Source: Taudactylus pleione (taxonomy: Eukaryota > Chordata > Amphibia > Anura > Myobatrachidae). From it: DNA of 64,000 nucleotides. Where the stretch lies: assembly GCA_031769625.1 (NCBI GenBank), contig JAUIMM010000738.1, positions 1,059,501 to 1,123,500 on the forward strand, in the 5' to 3' direction. Position numbers and translations under genes: made by a program. The notes below the pieces were generated by a model. That model was given only the letters and a program-made list of their open reading frames with translations, made no database searches and was not told where the DNA came from. Of the stretch, positions 21,665 to 31,419 are shown one piece after another (positions within the stretch are counted from its first letter, which is position 1; each line of letters opens with the position of its first letter).

Positions 21665-23446
21665 AGGGTGGTGACACCCTCAAAGTGTGCTACACAAACA
21701 ATTAAAATATTGTTCTTTTTTTTTCTGTCTATGTGAATTGTGTGGGCTGTAGCCGCACCTGCATCCTTAAAGCAGCAGCGACAAGCGTGCGTCTGTCTGT
21801 TAAAGGGTGGTGACACCCTCAAAGTGTGCTACACAAACAATTAAAATATTGTTCTTTTTTTTTTGGTCTTTGTGAAATGTGTGGGCTGTAGCCGCACCTG
21901 CATCCTTAAAGCAGCAGCGACAAGCGTGCGTCTGTCTGTTAAAGGGTGGTGACACCCTCAAAGTGTTCTACACAAACAATTAAAATATTGTTCTTTTTTT
22001 TTCGGTCTTTGTGAAATGTGTGGGCTGTAGCCGCACCTGCATCCTTAAAGCAGCAGCGACAAGCGTGCATCTGTCTGTTAAAGGGTGGTGTAACTCTCAA
22101 AGTGCTCCAAAAAATAAAAAACAATTTTTTTAATGTGTTTGTGACTTGTGTGCGATGTAGCCGCACCTGCATCCTTAAAGCAGCAGCACAAGCGTGCATC
22201 AGTCTGTTAAAGGGTGGTGACACCCTCAAAGTGTGCTACACAAACAATAAAAATATTCTTCCTCTTTTTTCTGTCTATGTGAATTGTGTGGGCTGTAGCC
22301 GCACCTGCATCCTTAAAGCAGCAGCGACAAGCGTGCGTCTGTCTGTTAAAGGGTGGTGACACCCTCAAAGTGTTCTACACAAACAATTAAAATATTGTTC
22401 TTTTTTTTCGGTCTTTGTGAAATGTGTGGGCTGTAGCCGCACCTGCATCCTTAAAGCAGCAGCGACAAGCGTGCGTCTGTCTGTTAAAGGGTGGTGTAAC
22501 TCTCAAAGTGTTCCAAAAAATAAAAAACTATTTTTTTAATTTGTTTGTGACTTGTGTGCGATGTAGCCACACTTGCATCCTCAAAGCAGCAGCGACAAGC
22601 GTGCGTCTGTCTGTTAAAGGGTGGTGACACCCTCAAAGTGTGCTACACAAACAATTAAAATATTGTTCTTTTTTTTTTGGTCTTTGTGAAATGTGTGGGC
22701 TGTAGCCGCACCTGCATCCTCAAAGCAGCAGCGACAAGCGTGCGTCTGTCTGTTAAAGGGTGGTGACACCCTCAAAGTGTGCTACACAAACAATAAAAAT
22801 ATTCTTCTTCTTTTTTCTGTCTATGTGAATTGTGTGGGCTGTAGCCGCACCTGCATCCTTAAAGCAGCAGCGACAAGCGTGCGTCTGTCTGTTAAAGGGT
22901 GGTGACACCCTCAAAGTGTGCTACACAAACAATAAAAATATTCTTCTTCTTTTTTCTGTCTATGTGAATTGTGTTGGCTGTAGCCGCACCTGCATCCTTA
23001 AAGCAGCAGCGACAAGCGTGCGTCTGTCTGTTAAAGGGTGGTGACACCTCAAAGTGTTCTACACAAACAATTAAAATATTGTTCTTTTTTTTTCGGTCTT
23101 TGTGAAATGTGTGGGCTGTAGCCGCACCTGCATCCTTAAAGCAGCAGCGACAAGCGTGCGTCTGTCTGTTAAAGGGTGGTGACACCTCAAAGTGTTCTAC
23201 ACAAACAATTAAAATATTCTTCTTCTTTTTTCTGTCTTTGTGAATTGTGTGGGCTGTAGCCGCACTTGCATCCTCAAAGCAGCAGCGACAAGCGTGCGTC
23301 TGTCTGTTAAAGGGTGGTGTAACCCTCAAAGTGTGCTCCACAAACAATAAAAATATTCTTTTTTTTTTTCTGTCTTTGTGAATTGTGTGGGCTGTAGCCG
23401 CACTTGAATCCTCAAAGCAGCAGCGACAAGCGTGCGTCTGTCTGTT
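21618..23446 (+). repeat. hAT repeat B array, about 14 units of 130-140 bp
   Basis: Units contain CCGCACCTGCATCCTTAAAG, then GCAGCAGCGACAAGCGTGCG, TCTGTCTGTTAAAGGGTGGT and an AATTAAAATATTGTTC plus T-tract spacer. Unit B looks like repeat A's last variant (GGAGCAGCGCCAAGCGTGCG) with an internal loss of the GGCCGGCTGGC part, so B probably arose from A. The array sits exactly in a deletion of the transposase: left junction after GATTCCAC, right junction at AGGATTACATCGG. Confidence 0.92.
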
Positions 23447-23681
23447 AAAGGATTACATCGGTGACAGCATCCAAGTAGGCATGTCAGACAGTCCGTACCT
23501 GTACTGGCAGGAAAAAGAAGCAATTTGGAGGTCCCTGTACAAACTGGCTCTATTTTACCTGAGTTGCCCCCCCTCCAGTGTGTACTCCGAAAGAGTGTTT
23601 AGTGCAGCCGGGAACCTTGTCAGCGAAAGGCGTAGGAGGTTGCTTCCACAAAATGTGGAGAAGATGATGTTCATAAAATGA
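23385..23681 (+). CDS. Truncated hAT dimerisation-domain ORF, 98 codons, open in two copies
   Basis: About 22 codons read from the last repeat B unit run in frame into the hAT C-terminal dimerisation region: DYIGDSIQVGMSDSPYLYW, SCPPSSVYSERVFSAAGN and LVSERRRRLLPQNVEKM. The frame is intact here (7-C run) although copy 1 has an 8-C frameshift. The ORF at 29464-29168 (minus strand) encodes the same 98 residues. Standalone hAT C-terminal domains could in principle bind full transposase and poison it; this is inference. No evidence of translation. Confidence 0.4.
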   Translation: MWAVAALESSKQQRQACVCLLKDYIGDSIQVGMSDSPYLYWQEKEAIWRSLYKLALFYLSCPPSSVYSERVFSAAGNLVSERRRRLLPQNVEKMMFIK

Positions 23682-24474
23682 ATTATCAACTCTTCCAGGG
23701 AGACCAGCCTCCAGAACGTACAGAGGGACCTGTGGTTCCAGCAGGGCCGAATTAATACTCTGTGAGGATGAGGATGTACACACTGAAGAGGGTGAGGAAT
23801 CGGTGGATGAGGAGGATGAGGATGACATCTTGCCTCCGTAGAGCCAGTTTGTGCAGGGACAGATAAATTGCCAGCTTGTTTTGTGGGGGCCCAAACGAAC
23901 CAATCATTTCAGCCACAGTTGTGTGGCAGACCCTGGCGCTGAAATGATTGGTTTGTTAAAGTGTGCATGTCCTGTTTATACAACATAAGGGTGGGTGGGA
24001 GGGCCCAAGGACAATTCCATCTTGCACCTCTTTTTTTTCTTTGCATTATGTACAGTTTGGGGCCTAGTTTTTCAATGCCATCCTGTCTGCCACTGCAGTT
24101 TCACGCCTAGATGGGTCACGTGTTTGTGCCGCCCACTCGTGTCGCTTAGCATAGTCATCCAGCTACCTCGGTGCAACCTTTTGGACATAAAAACACTATT
24201 GTGAGGTGTGAGGTATTCAGAATAGACTGGAAATGAGTGGAAATTAAGGTTATTGAGGTTAATAATAGCATAGGAGCAGAAAAACCTACAAATTCTGTGA
24301 TTTTAGCTGTTTTTATGCTTTTTTTCAAAAAAATACAGATCCAAAACACAAAACCCAGAACCCAAAACACGCAAGGGTGGTTTTGGCAAAACCAATCCAG
24401 ATCCAAAACACGAAGAAAGATCCAGATCCAAAACCAAAACACAAAACACGAAAAGTGGCCGGTGCACACCCCTA
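23682..24474 (+). other. hAT 3' region with conserved hairpin and GATCCAAAAC motifs
   Basis: This matches copy 1 from about 7910 to 8719. It includes the acidic tail frame (now out of phase), the AACCAATCATTTCAGC hairpin at about 23898-23953, and a right subterminal block of repeated GATCCAAAAC/AAACAC motifs ending CACACCCCTA. Confidence 0.85.
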
Positions 24475-24482
24475 GTTCGAGA

Positions 24483-25262
24483 TAGACAAGATCCACTCAT
24501 TGTTTATCCTACTCACGAGATAACCAGTCGAGGCAGCATTTTTGGGCGCACCACATTGGTTACATTGGTCAGAATAGGCAATGCCTGGAATAGATAGCAC
24601 GTAAGATAAAGATTATTAAAGCATCAGAATCAGACCCTAAATGAACAACTACTAAAAGAAATCCAATCTTGAAAAGCAGCGCTGCATACTATTATTTTAA
24701 TAAAGATGGGGAGGCTGCTCCAATTACTGTCTGGGCGGCCCACATCTGAGGAATGTGTATTGGCAAGGGCCCTTAGATAAGGCTGAGAGATCCCTGTCTG
24801 TGTCAGACAATAATGATGATCTCAAACACTCTGACAGATCACAGAAGCATTTGGTGTATTTTACATCAAACTGTATAACTTGTCATTGATTCATACACAT
24901 CTGAGGAAAGTGTATTTAATTGGGATATTTTTCTCTAGAAGAAAAAAACTGAATGTAGGTATGCCCTCCTAACTTAAAATTTGTGACCTGGAGATTGCTC
25001 ATAGGTCTCTTTCCAATGATACTTTCTTAGAGCTGCAAAAAGTCAGCTTAGTTTTATTGTTGAACAATAAAACTAAACAAACATTTTGTATTAACAATAG
25101 GACAACAATCCAGGCAGATTATTGGCAAGGGCCCTTTGATAAGAGAGATCCCTGTCTGTGTCAAAGACAATAATGATGATCTCAAACACTCTGATTGCCA
25201 GATCACAGAAGCATTTGGTGTATTTTACATCAAACTGTATAACTTGTCATTGATTCATAAAC
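24483..25262 (+). repeat. Local direct duplication of about 140 bp, 363 bp apart
   Basis: The stretch about 24760-24897 (TTGGCAAGGGCCCTTAGATA ... GTCATTGATTCATA) recurs at about 25124-25260 with about 90% identity and a few small indels. Both contain AATAATGATGATCTCAAACA and TTTGGTGTATTTTACATCAA. The intervening DNA is AT-rich with no gene. This is a segmental duplication of unknown parent sequence. Confidence 0.8.
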
Positions 25263-25265
25263 AGA

Positions 25266-25721
25266 GGGCCTCATTCAGAGGCGGTTGGAGGATGCAAGCG
25301 GTCGCTCAGAGACTGGGCGGCCGCTTGCATCCTGACCGCCCGCCTCTGTTGCGGTCGTTAGGCTGTGGGTTAACACCCACAGCTCTAACGACCACTCCGG
25401 TGATGGTCGCGATGGTCAGAGACCATCGCGACCTTCGGGGCTTACGACGAGACCCTAGGGCAGGGTCTCCCTTGTCGTAAGCCCCGGAGAGCTTCTGGCT
25501 CTGTCTGAGCCGGAAGCTCTCCACTGACATCACTAGTGATGTCAGTGGGGCCTCCCCCAAACGGTAGGCGTTCCCATGGGAACGCCTCCGTTTGGGCTGC
25601 CACCCCCCCGGCCCGCCTTCCAAATGGGGCGAGCTGTCAATCAACATCGACAGCTCGCCCCCTTTGGATCGAGACCCGCTACGAGCGCATTGGCGCTAAC
25701 GACCGGGTCTGAATGACCCCC
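25266..25721. mobile_element. Hairpin-chain Harbinger-like MITE, divergent subfamily
   Basis: The 456-bp element has ends GGGCCTCATTCAG and CTGAATGACCCCC, flanked by AGA on both sides (25263-25265, 25722-25724). Internally: GGATGCAAGCGG/CCGCTTGCATCC, GTCGTTAGGCTGTGGGT with its partner, GGTCGCGATGGTC, GGGGCTTACGAC/GTCGTAAGCCCC, GAGCTTCTGGCT/GCCGGAAGCTC, CACTGACATCACTAGTGATG, a GCGTTCCCATGGGAACGC palindrome and GGCGAGCTGTCAATC/GACAGCTCGCCCC. Nearly every base lies in a stem. Confidence 0.85.
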
Positions 25722-25736
25722 AGAGTCTCGGCTTAG

Positions 25737-26990
25737 GGGTAAATTTACTAAAGGTCAGATTTCTAGTTTTGGGCGATTTTCCATTGGTTTTGCAAACCGA
25801 CCAAACCGGTGATTTATTACAGAGAAAACAAACCAAAAACCTGACTTTAGAACATTGGACCAACAATCGATTTTTTAACATAGACTAGAATGGGATCTGC
25901 AGACATAATAAAGGTCAGTTTTAAAACCAACCAAAACCAGGCAGCAAACCCGTCCAAACAATAGACCTGTCTGAGGCAAGCAAGTTTGGGAGAATAATAA
26001 TAATAATAAGCACCGCACAGATCACTATGATCTGTGCAGGCTTCTTTTCTATAAAAAGTAAAGAAAGTGTTGACATAAAATTGTGTGGGAACCCCTCTCC
26101 CACATCAGTATCCAGCCCAGACCGCTCAGCCTGGTGTGGTACAGGAAAATAAGGGGGGGACTGTGGGGATCCCCTTATTTTCCTATAACCAGCACCAGGC
26201 TGAGCCAGCCTGCTGGATAATGCCATATCAGGGAGACACGGGGTCCCCCTGCCATAACATTAACCAGCCCCAAACTGGTCAGCCAAGGGCTGGAAACCCT
26301 TGGAAAGTTGAGATTCCCCAAAAAAATGGTGACACCCCCCTCCCAAGGTTTAACCAGCCTTTGACTGAAACCTCAGGACTATTCCCCACAACAGTGGTGG
26401 AGGTGTGTGTGGGGTTAATGGTGTAAAAATAGAATGTAATAATGATCCTTACAGTGTGACTGCAGGTTCCAGCAAGCCTGCCCCGGCTTGCTGGCACTTG
26501 TGGAACAAGTGCCAACATGCCCAGACGTAAAGGGCCCGCTGGTACCTGTAGTCCCACTGTAAAGAAAATATCAAAATAGTGACATGACTTACACACCATA
26601 CGTAGAAGTCCTTTATTTAAAAAAAAAAAAAAAAACATACTCCCTAACCCATTGGATCGAATCCCTAAACTGGGCTGACCATTTTGGGGCTGGTTAATTT
26701 GTCGGCAGGGGGACCCCATGCTATGTGTCTTATCCTCCTGGCTGGTTCACAGAGCTGGTTATTGGAAAATACGGGGGTCCTACTCCATGTTTTTTTATAA
26801 ATTTGCACAGATTATAGTGATCTGTGCAGTGCTTCCTTTTGGATGGGTTTTTCATAGAGTTTTAAGTTAAATTCTATTTACCGTTGGCTTTCAACTGAAA
26901 GATCCAAACCAACAGGATTTAGAGCTGCAAAATACAACTGACATCACGTCAGGTTTCAATTGAGGCTGAAACCGGACAGATGATAAATAT
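25737..26990. mobile_element. Long inverted-repeat element, ends eroded
   Basis: The left arm (for example ATCACTATGATCTGTGCAGG at about 26021, TTATTTTCCTATAACCAGC at about 26172, GGAGACACGGGGTCCCCCTG at about 26232) is mirrored by right-arm sequences near 26690-26850 (GGCAGGGGGACCCC, GGTTATTGGAAAATA, GATTATAGTGATCTGTGCAG). The left tip GGGGTAAATTTACTAAAGG has no clear right counterpart. No transposase seen. Confidence 0.55.
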
Positions 26991-27992
26991 ATGGTTTTTA
27001 CATTTCTAAACAGCGGTGCCGACATCGATAAGTGTATACACACTTGCTGATGTCGGCCACAACGAACGACGGCGGGGGGGAGCGGGGCCGGCTCGAGGCA
27101 TGTTCAACCAATGCGGTCGAACAGGGGCGCTACCCATAAAGGGCGCACCTCTCCCAGCCATTCCCGATTTCAGCAGGACAGTGCCATTTTTCGGGCACTG
27201 CCCCGCTGTTCCAAACTTGGGATGAAGCGTCCCTCGGGCTGTCGGGATGCTGGGCATATCCACCACCACAGCTGTGCGGCGATGCCGGCCCTGGAAAAGA
27301 GCAATGGATGCCACGCGTGTGTGCGCGGCATCCATTTACTGCAGGAAGAGGGCTGGGGGCAGCCCAGCTACTGAGATAGTGCTGGGTTTGCCCCCAGCCT
27401 GACATTAACAAGAGGTGTGTTATTTAGGGGGCGTTGCCTTTGGAAATTAGGCCACGTCCCCATTTTAAGATGAAGAGGTGTCGTTCCAAGTCCTGCACAG
27501 GGCGCGGCTCACCCTGGAGCCGGCCCTGAGCAGGGCCATGCTGCATTCGGCAGCATGGCATCGTTAAGGATATCCCAGGATTGGACTGCATGTACAGCCG
27601 ACTGGGGATATCGTTAAAGGCCCGCATCATCGATCGCACATCATCGATTGTTCGATCGTTCAGTGCATACACACTGAACAATATGAACGGTATATCATTG
27701 AATGGTATCGTTATCGTTCATATGGTTCACTTTTATCATCCAGTGTGTACGGACATTAACTGTCAGCATTCTGAAAAGGTTTACATTTCACATGGTGACA
27801 TATCATATGTCAACATTATGAACATGTTGACATTGTGAGGATGTCGACATGTTGAACCATATTGACACTCTAATGTTCGTCAATGTAGTGTCAACATTAT
27901 AAATGATGATATGCAGAGCCAGCCCTAGCCAATTTGGTGCCGTAGGCAAAATTTTGACTGGTGCCCCCTAGCAGATAATCCCACCACCTTTC
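26991..27992. other. Degraded MITE-like DNA, no gene
   Basis: Short inverted motifs (CATGCTGCATTCGGCAGCAT at 27537, ATCGATTGTTCGATCG near 27643, CAGTGCATACACACTG at 27661) recall the TGGTGCATACACAC MITE group. CAGGGCGCGGCTCACCCTGG and a GGCGCGG motif near 27499 resemble a dispersed repeat. A GAACATGTTGACATTGTGAG cluster (27820-27900) is simple-sequence-like. No frame is convincing. Confidence 0.4.
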
Positions 27993-28235
27993 TTATGGCT
28001 GGTACACACTAAACGATGTCTAGTCTGTACTGACCTCGTTAGCGACGGAACCTGACAGGGTGCCGGCATCTGCAAATGCATACACAATTGCTGATGCTGG
28101 CAGCAATGAAGTGACGGCAGGGGTTATGCTGCATTCGGCAGCATAGCCTTTGATAACAATGTCGCCCATCAGACCTGTATTTAGGTCCAAGGAGCGATGT
28201 CGCTGACAACGATCAGGGTATGGAGTATAATGCAC
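27993..28235. mobile_element. MITE fragment of the TWA-targeting group
   Basis: It starts TTATGGCTGGTACACACTAA, close to the TTA-TGGTGCGTACACACT left edge of other copies. The matching right end is not clear, so the copy looks truncated. It contains the ATGCTGCATTCGGCAGCATA palindrome (28126). Confidence 0.4.
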
Positions 28236-28274
28236 TCCCATCATCAATCTTCACAGAAGTGGGGTGCACAGCTG

Positions 28275-28364
28275 CTTACACACACACACACTAATATATA
28301 TAAATATATATGCACGCACACACACACATTGCACAGACATACATATCTATATATATATATATAT
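28275..28364. repeat. CA/TA microsatellite
   Basis: Runs of (CA)n and (TA)n with short interruptions. The hAT copy 3 target ATATACAT lies at its right end. Confidence 0.8.
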
Positions 28365-29167
28365 ATATACATTAGGGGTGTGCACCGGCCACTTTTCGTG
28401 TTTTGTGTTTTGGTTTTGGATCTGGATCTTTCTTCGTGTTTTGGATCTGGATTGGTTTTGCCAAAACCACCCTTCCGTGTTTTGGGTTCTGGGTTTTGTG
28501 TTTTGGATCTGTATTTTTTTTTAAAAAAGCATAAAAACAGCTAAAATCACAGAATTTGTTGGTTTCTCTGCTCCTATGCTATTATTAACCTCAATAACCT
28601 TAATTTCCACTCATTTCCAGTCTATTCTGAACACCTCACACCTCACAGTAGTGTTTTCATGTCCAAAAGGTTGCACCGAGGTAGCTGGATAACTATGCTA
28701 AGCGACACGAGTGGGCGGCACAAACACGTGACCCATCTAGGAGTGACACTGCAGTGGCAGACAGGATGGCAGTTAGAAAAACTAGGCCCCAAACTGTACA
28801 TAATGCAAAGAAAAAAAAGAAGTGCAAGATGGAATTGTCCTTGGGCCCTCCTACCCACCCTTATGTTGTATAAACAGGACATGCACACTTTAACAAATCA
28901 ATCATTTCAGCGCCAGGGTCTGCCACACAACTGTGGCTGAAATGATTGGTTCGTTTGGGCCCCCACAAAACAAGCTGGCAATTAATGTGTCCCTGCACAA
29001 ACTGGCTCTACGGAGGCAAGATGTCATCCTCATCCTCCTCATCCACCGATTCCTCACCCTCTTCAGTGTGTACATCCTCATCCTCACAGAGTATTAATTC
29101 GTCCCTGCTGGAACCACAGGTCCCTCTGTACGTTCTGGAGGCTGGTCTCCCTGGAAGAGTTGATAAT

Positions 29168-29464
29168 TCATTTTATGAACATCATCTTCTCCACATTTTG
29201 TGGAAGCAACCTCCTACGCCTTTCGCTGACAAGGTTCCCGGCTGCACTAAACACTCTTTCGGAGTACACACTGGAGGGGGGGCAACTCAGGTAAAATAGA
29301 GCCAGTTTGTACAGGGACCTCCAAATTGCTTCTTTTTCCTGCCAGTACAGGTACGGACTGTCTGACATGCCTACTTGGATGCTGTCACCGATGTAATCCT
29401 TTAACAGACAGACGCACGCTTGTCGCTGCTGCTTTGAGGATTCAAGTGCGGCTACAGCCCACAC
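29168..29464 (-). CDS. Truncated hAT dimerisation-domain ORF (copy 3)
   Basis: Same 98 residues as the plus-strand ORF at 23385: lead-in from repeat B, then SERVFSAAGNLVSERRRRL. Open throughout with a 7-base G run (complement of the 7-C run). It stops early because of a small change after the FIK residues, so the acidic tail seen in copy 1 is lost. Expression is unknown. Confidence 0.4.
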   Translation of the reverse strand: MWAVAALESSKQQRQACVCLLKDYIGDSIQVGMSDSPYLYWQEKEAIWRSLYKLALFYLSCPPSSVYSERVFSAAGNLVSERRRRLLPQNVEKMMFIK

Positions 29465-31085
29465 AATTCACAAAGACAGAAAAAAAAAAAGAATATTTTT
29501 ATTGTTTGTGGAGCACACTTTGAGGGTTACACCACCCTTTAACAGACAGACGCACGCTTGTCGCTGCTGCTTTGAGGATGCAAGTGCGGCTACAGCCCAC
29601 ACAATTCACATAGACAGAAAAAAAAAGAACAATATTTTAATTGTTTCTGTAGCACACTTTGAGGGTGTCACCACCCTTTAACAGACAGACGCACGCTTGT
29701 CGCTGCTGCTTTGAGGATGCAAGTGTGGCTACATCGCACACAAGTCACAAACACATTAAAAAAATAGTTTTTTATTTTTTGGAACACTTTGAGAGTTACA
29801 CCACCCTTTAACAGACAGACGCACGCTTGTCGCTGCTGCTTTAAGGATGCAGGTGCGGCTACAGCCCACACATTTCACAAAGACCGAAAAAAAAAGAACA
29901 ATATTTTAATTGTTTGTGTAGAACACTTTGAGGGTGTCACCACCCTTTAACAGACAGACGCACGCTTGTCGCTGCTGCTTTAAGGATGCAGGTGCGGCTA
30001 CAGCCCACACATTTCACAAAGACCAAAAAAAAAGAACAATATTTTAATTGTTTGTGTAGCACACTTTGAGGGTGTCACCACCCTTTAACAGACAGACGCA
30101 CGCTTGTCGCTGCTGCTTTAAGGATGCAGGTGCGGCTACAGCCCACACAATTCACAAAGACAGAAAAAAGAACAATATTTTAATTGTTTGTGTAGAACAC
30201 TTTGAGGGTGTCACCACCCTTTAACAGACAGACGCACGCTTGTCGCTGCTGCTTTAAGGATGCAGGTGCGGCTACAGCCCACACAATTCACAAAGACAGA
30301 AAAAAGAACAATATTTTAATTGTTTGTGTAGCACACTTTGAGGGTGTCACCACCCTTTAACAGACAGACGCACGCTTGTCGCTGCTGCTTTAAGGATGCA
30401 GGTGCGGCTACAGCCCACACAATTCACAAAGACAGAAAAAAGAACAATATTTTAATTGTTTGTGTAGAACACTTTGAGGGTGTCACCACCCTTTAACAGA
30501 CAGACGCACGCTTGTCGCTGCTGCTTTAAGGATGCAGGTGCGGCTACAGCCCACACAATTCACAAAGACAGAAAAAAGAACAATATTTTAATTGTTTGTG
30601 TAGCACACTTTGAGGGTGTCACCACCCTTTAACAGACAGACGCACGCTTGTCGCTGCTGCTTTAAGGATGCAGGTGTGGCTACAGCCCACACATTTCACA
30701 AAGACCAAAAAAAAAAGAACAATATTTTAATTGTTTGTGTAGCACACTTTGAGGGTGTCACCACCCTTTAACAGACAGACGCACGCTTGTCGCTGCTGCT
30801 TTGAGGATGCAAGTGTGGCTACATCGCACACAAGTCACAAACACATTAAAAAAATAGTTTTTTATTTTTTGGAACACTTTGAGAGTTACACCACCCTTTA
30901 ACAGACAGACGCACGCTTGTCGCTGCTGCTTTAAGGATGCAGGTGAGGCTACAGCCCACACATTTCACAAAGACCGAAAAAAAAAGAACAATATTTTAAT
31001 TGTTTGTGTAGAACACTTTGAGGGTGTCACCACCCTTTAACAGACAGACGCACGCTTGTCGCTGCTGCTTTGAGGATGCAGGTGG
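29400..31085 (-). repeat. hAT repeat B array, about 13 units
   Basis: The complement motif CGCACGCTTGTCGCTGCTGC recurs about every 130-140 bp from about 29412 to 31051. Two units (about 29690-29800 and 30780-30890) share a variant ACATCGCACACAAGTCACAA, and each is followed by the same GGAACACTTTGAGAGTTACA variant, so a multi-unit block was duplicated. Homogeneity is higher than in copy 2. Confidence 0.92.
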
Positions 31086-31411
31086 AATCTAGACGGGATT
31101 TGGAACCGAGGACACACTACCTCCATCAATTGTCTAAATCCCACTGCACTAATGTCGGATACCGGACGCACGTCTAACACCAACATAGCAGTCAAGGCCT
31201 CAGTTATACGTTTTGCTTCAGGATGACTGCTGTCGTACTTCATCCTCATCGCTAGGGACTGTTGGAGGGTCAATTGTTTAGTAAAAGTAGTGATGTTCCT
31301 ACTTCCTCTCTGGGATGATGAACAACTCCCAGCAGCAGAAACAGCACTAGGAGGAAGAGGTTCTTGATCTTTCCCTATTTTATTTTTATCGGAGAAAGTT
31401 TGGTCCTCCAT
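31037..31411 (-). CDS. Truncated hAT N-terminal ORF (copy 3)
   Basis: 124 codons, aligning end to end with 21290-21664. Visible differences are Ala/Ser after PPSAV and Ile/Leu in the QLTxQQS motif. It starts at the transposase start codon and ends inside repeat B. No BED finger or catalytic residues remain. Confidence 0.4.
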   Translation of the reverse strand: MEDQTFSDKNKIGKDQEPLPPSAVSAAGSCSSSQRGSRNITTFTKQLTLQQSLAMRMKYDSSHPEAKRITEALTAMLVLDVRPVSDISAVGFRQLMEVVCPRFQIPSRFHLHPQSSSDKRASVC

Positions 31412-31419
31412 TTATGTTA

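Larger units (their letters stand above)
19440..24474 (+). mobile_element. hAT deletion derivative with expanded arrays, copy 2
   Basis: The 5,035-bp element has the same termini as 3876-8719 and the perfect 8-bp duplication GTTCGAGA (19432-19439, 24475-24482). The left 540 bp and right 1,000 bp are near-identical to copy 1. The middle of the transposase is gone: a fused 124-codon ORF (21290) is followed by about 14 units of repeat B, then the C-terminal hAT segment (23447 on). Repeat A has about 7 units plus a variant. It shares both deletion junctions with the copy at 28373, so the two descend from one non-autonomous founder. Confidence 0.95.

Noticed and set aside
22018..23044. Repeated 65-70-codon ORFs starting MWAVAAPASLKQQ in repeat B
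   Set aside because: By-products of the tandem array; only the last one, which runs into the hAT dimerisation domain, is worth listing.
19980..23446. CRISPR-like regular repeats
   Set aside because: Units are contiguous 130-160-bp tandem copies without unique spacers, inside a eukaryotic transposon.
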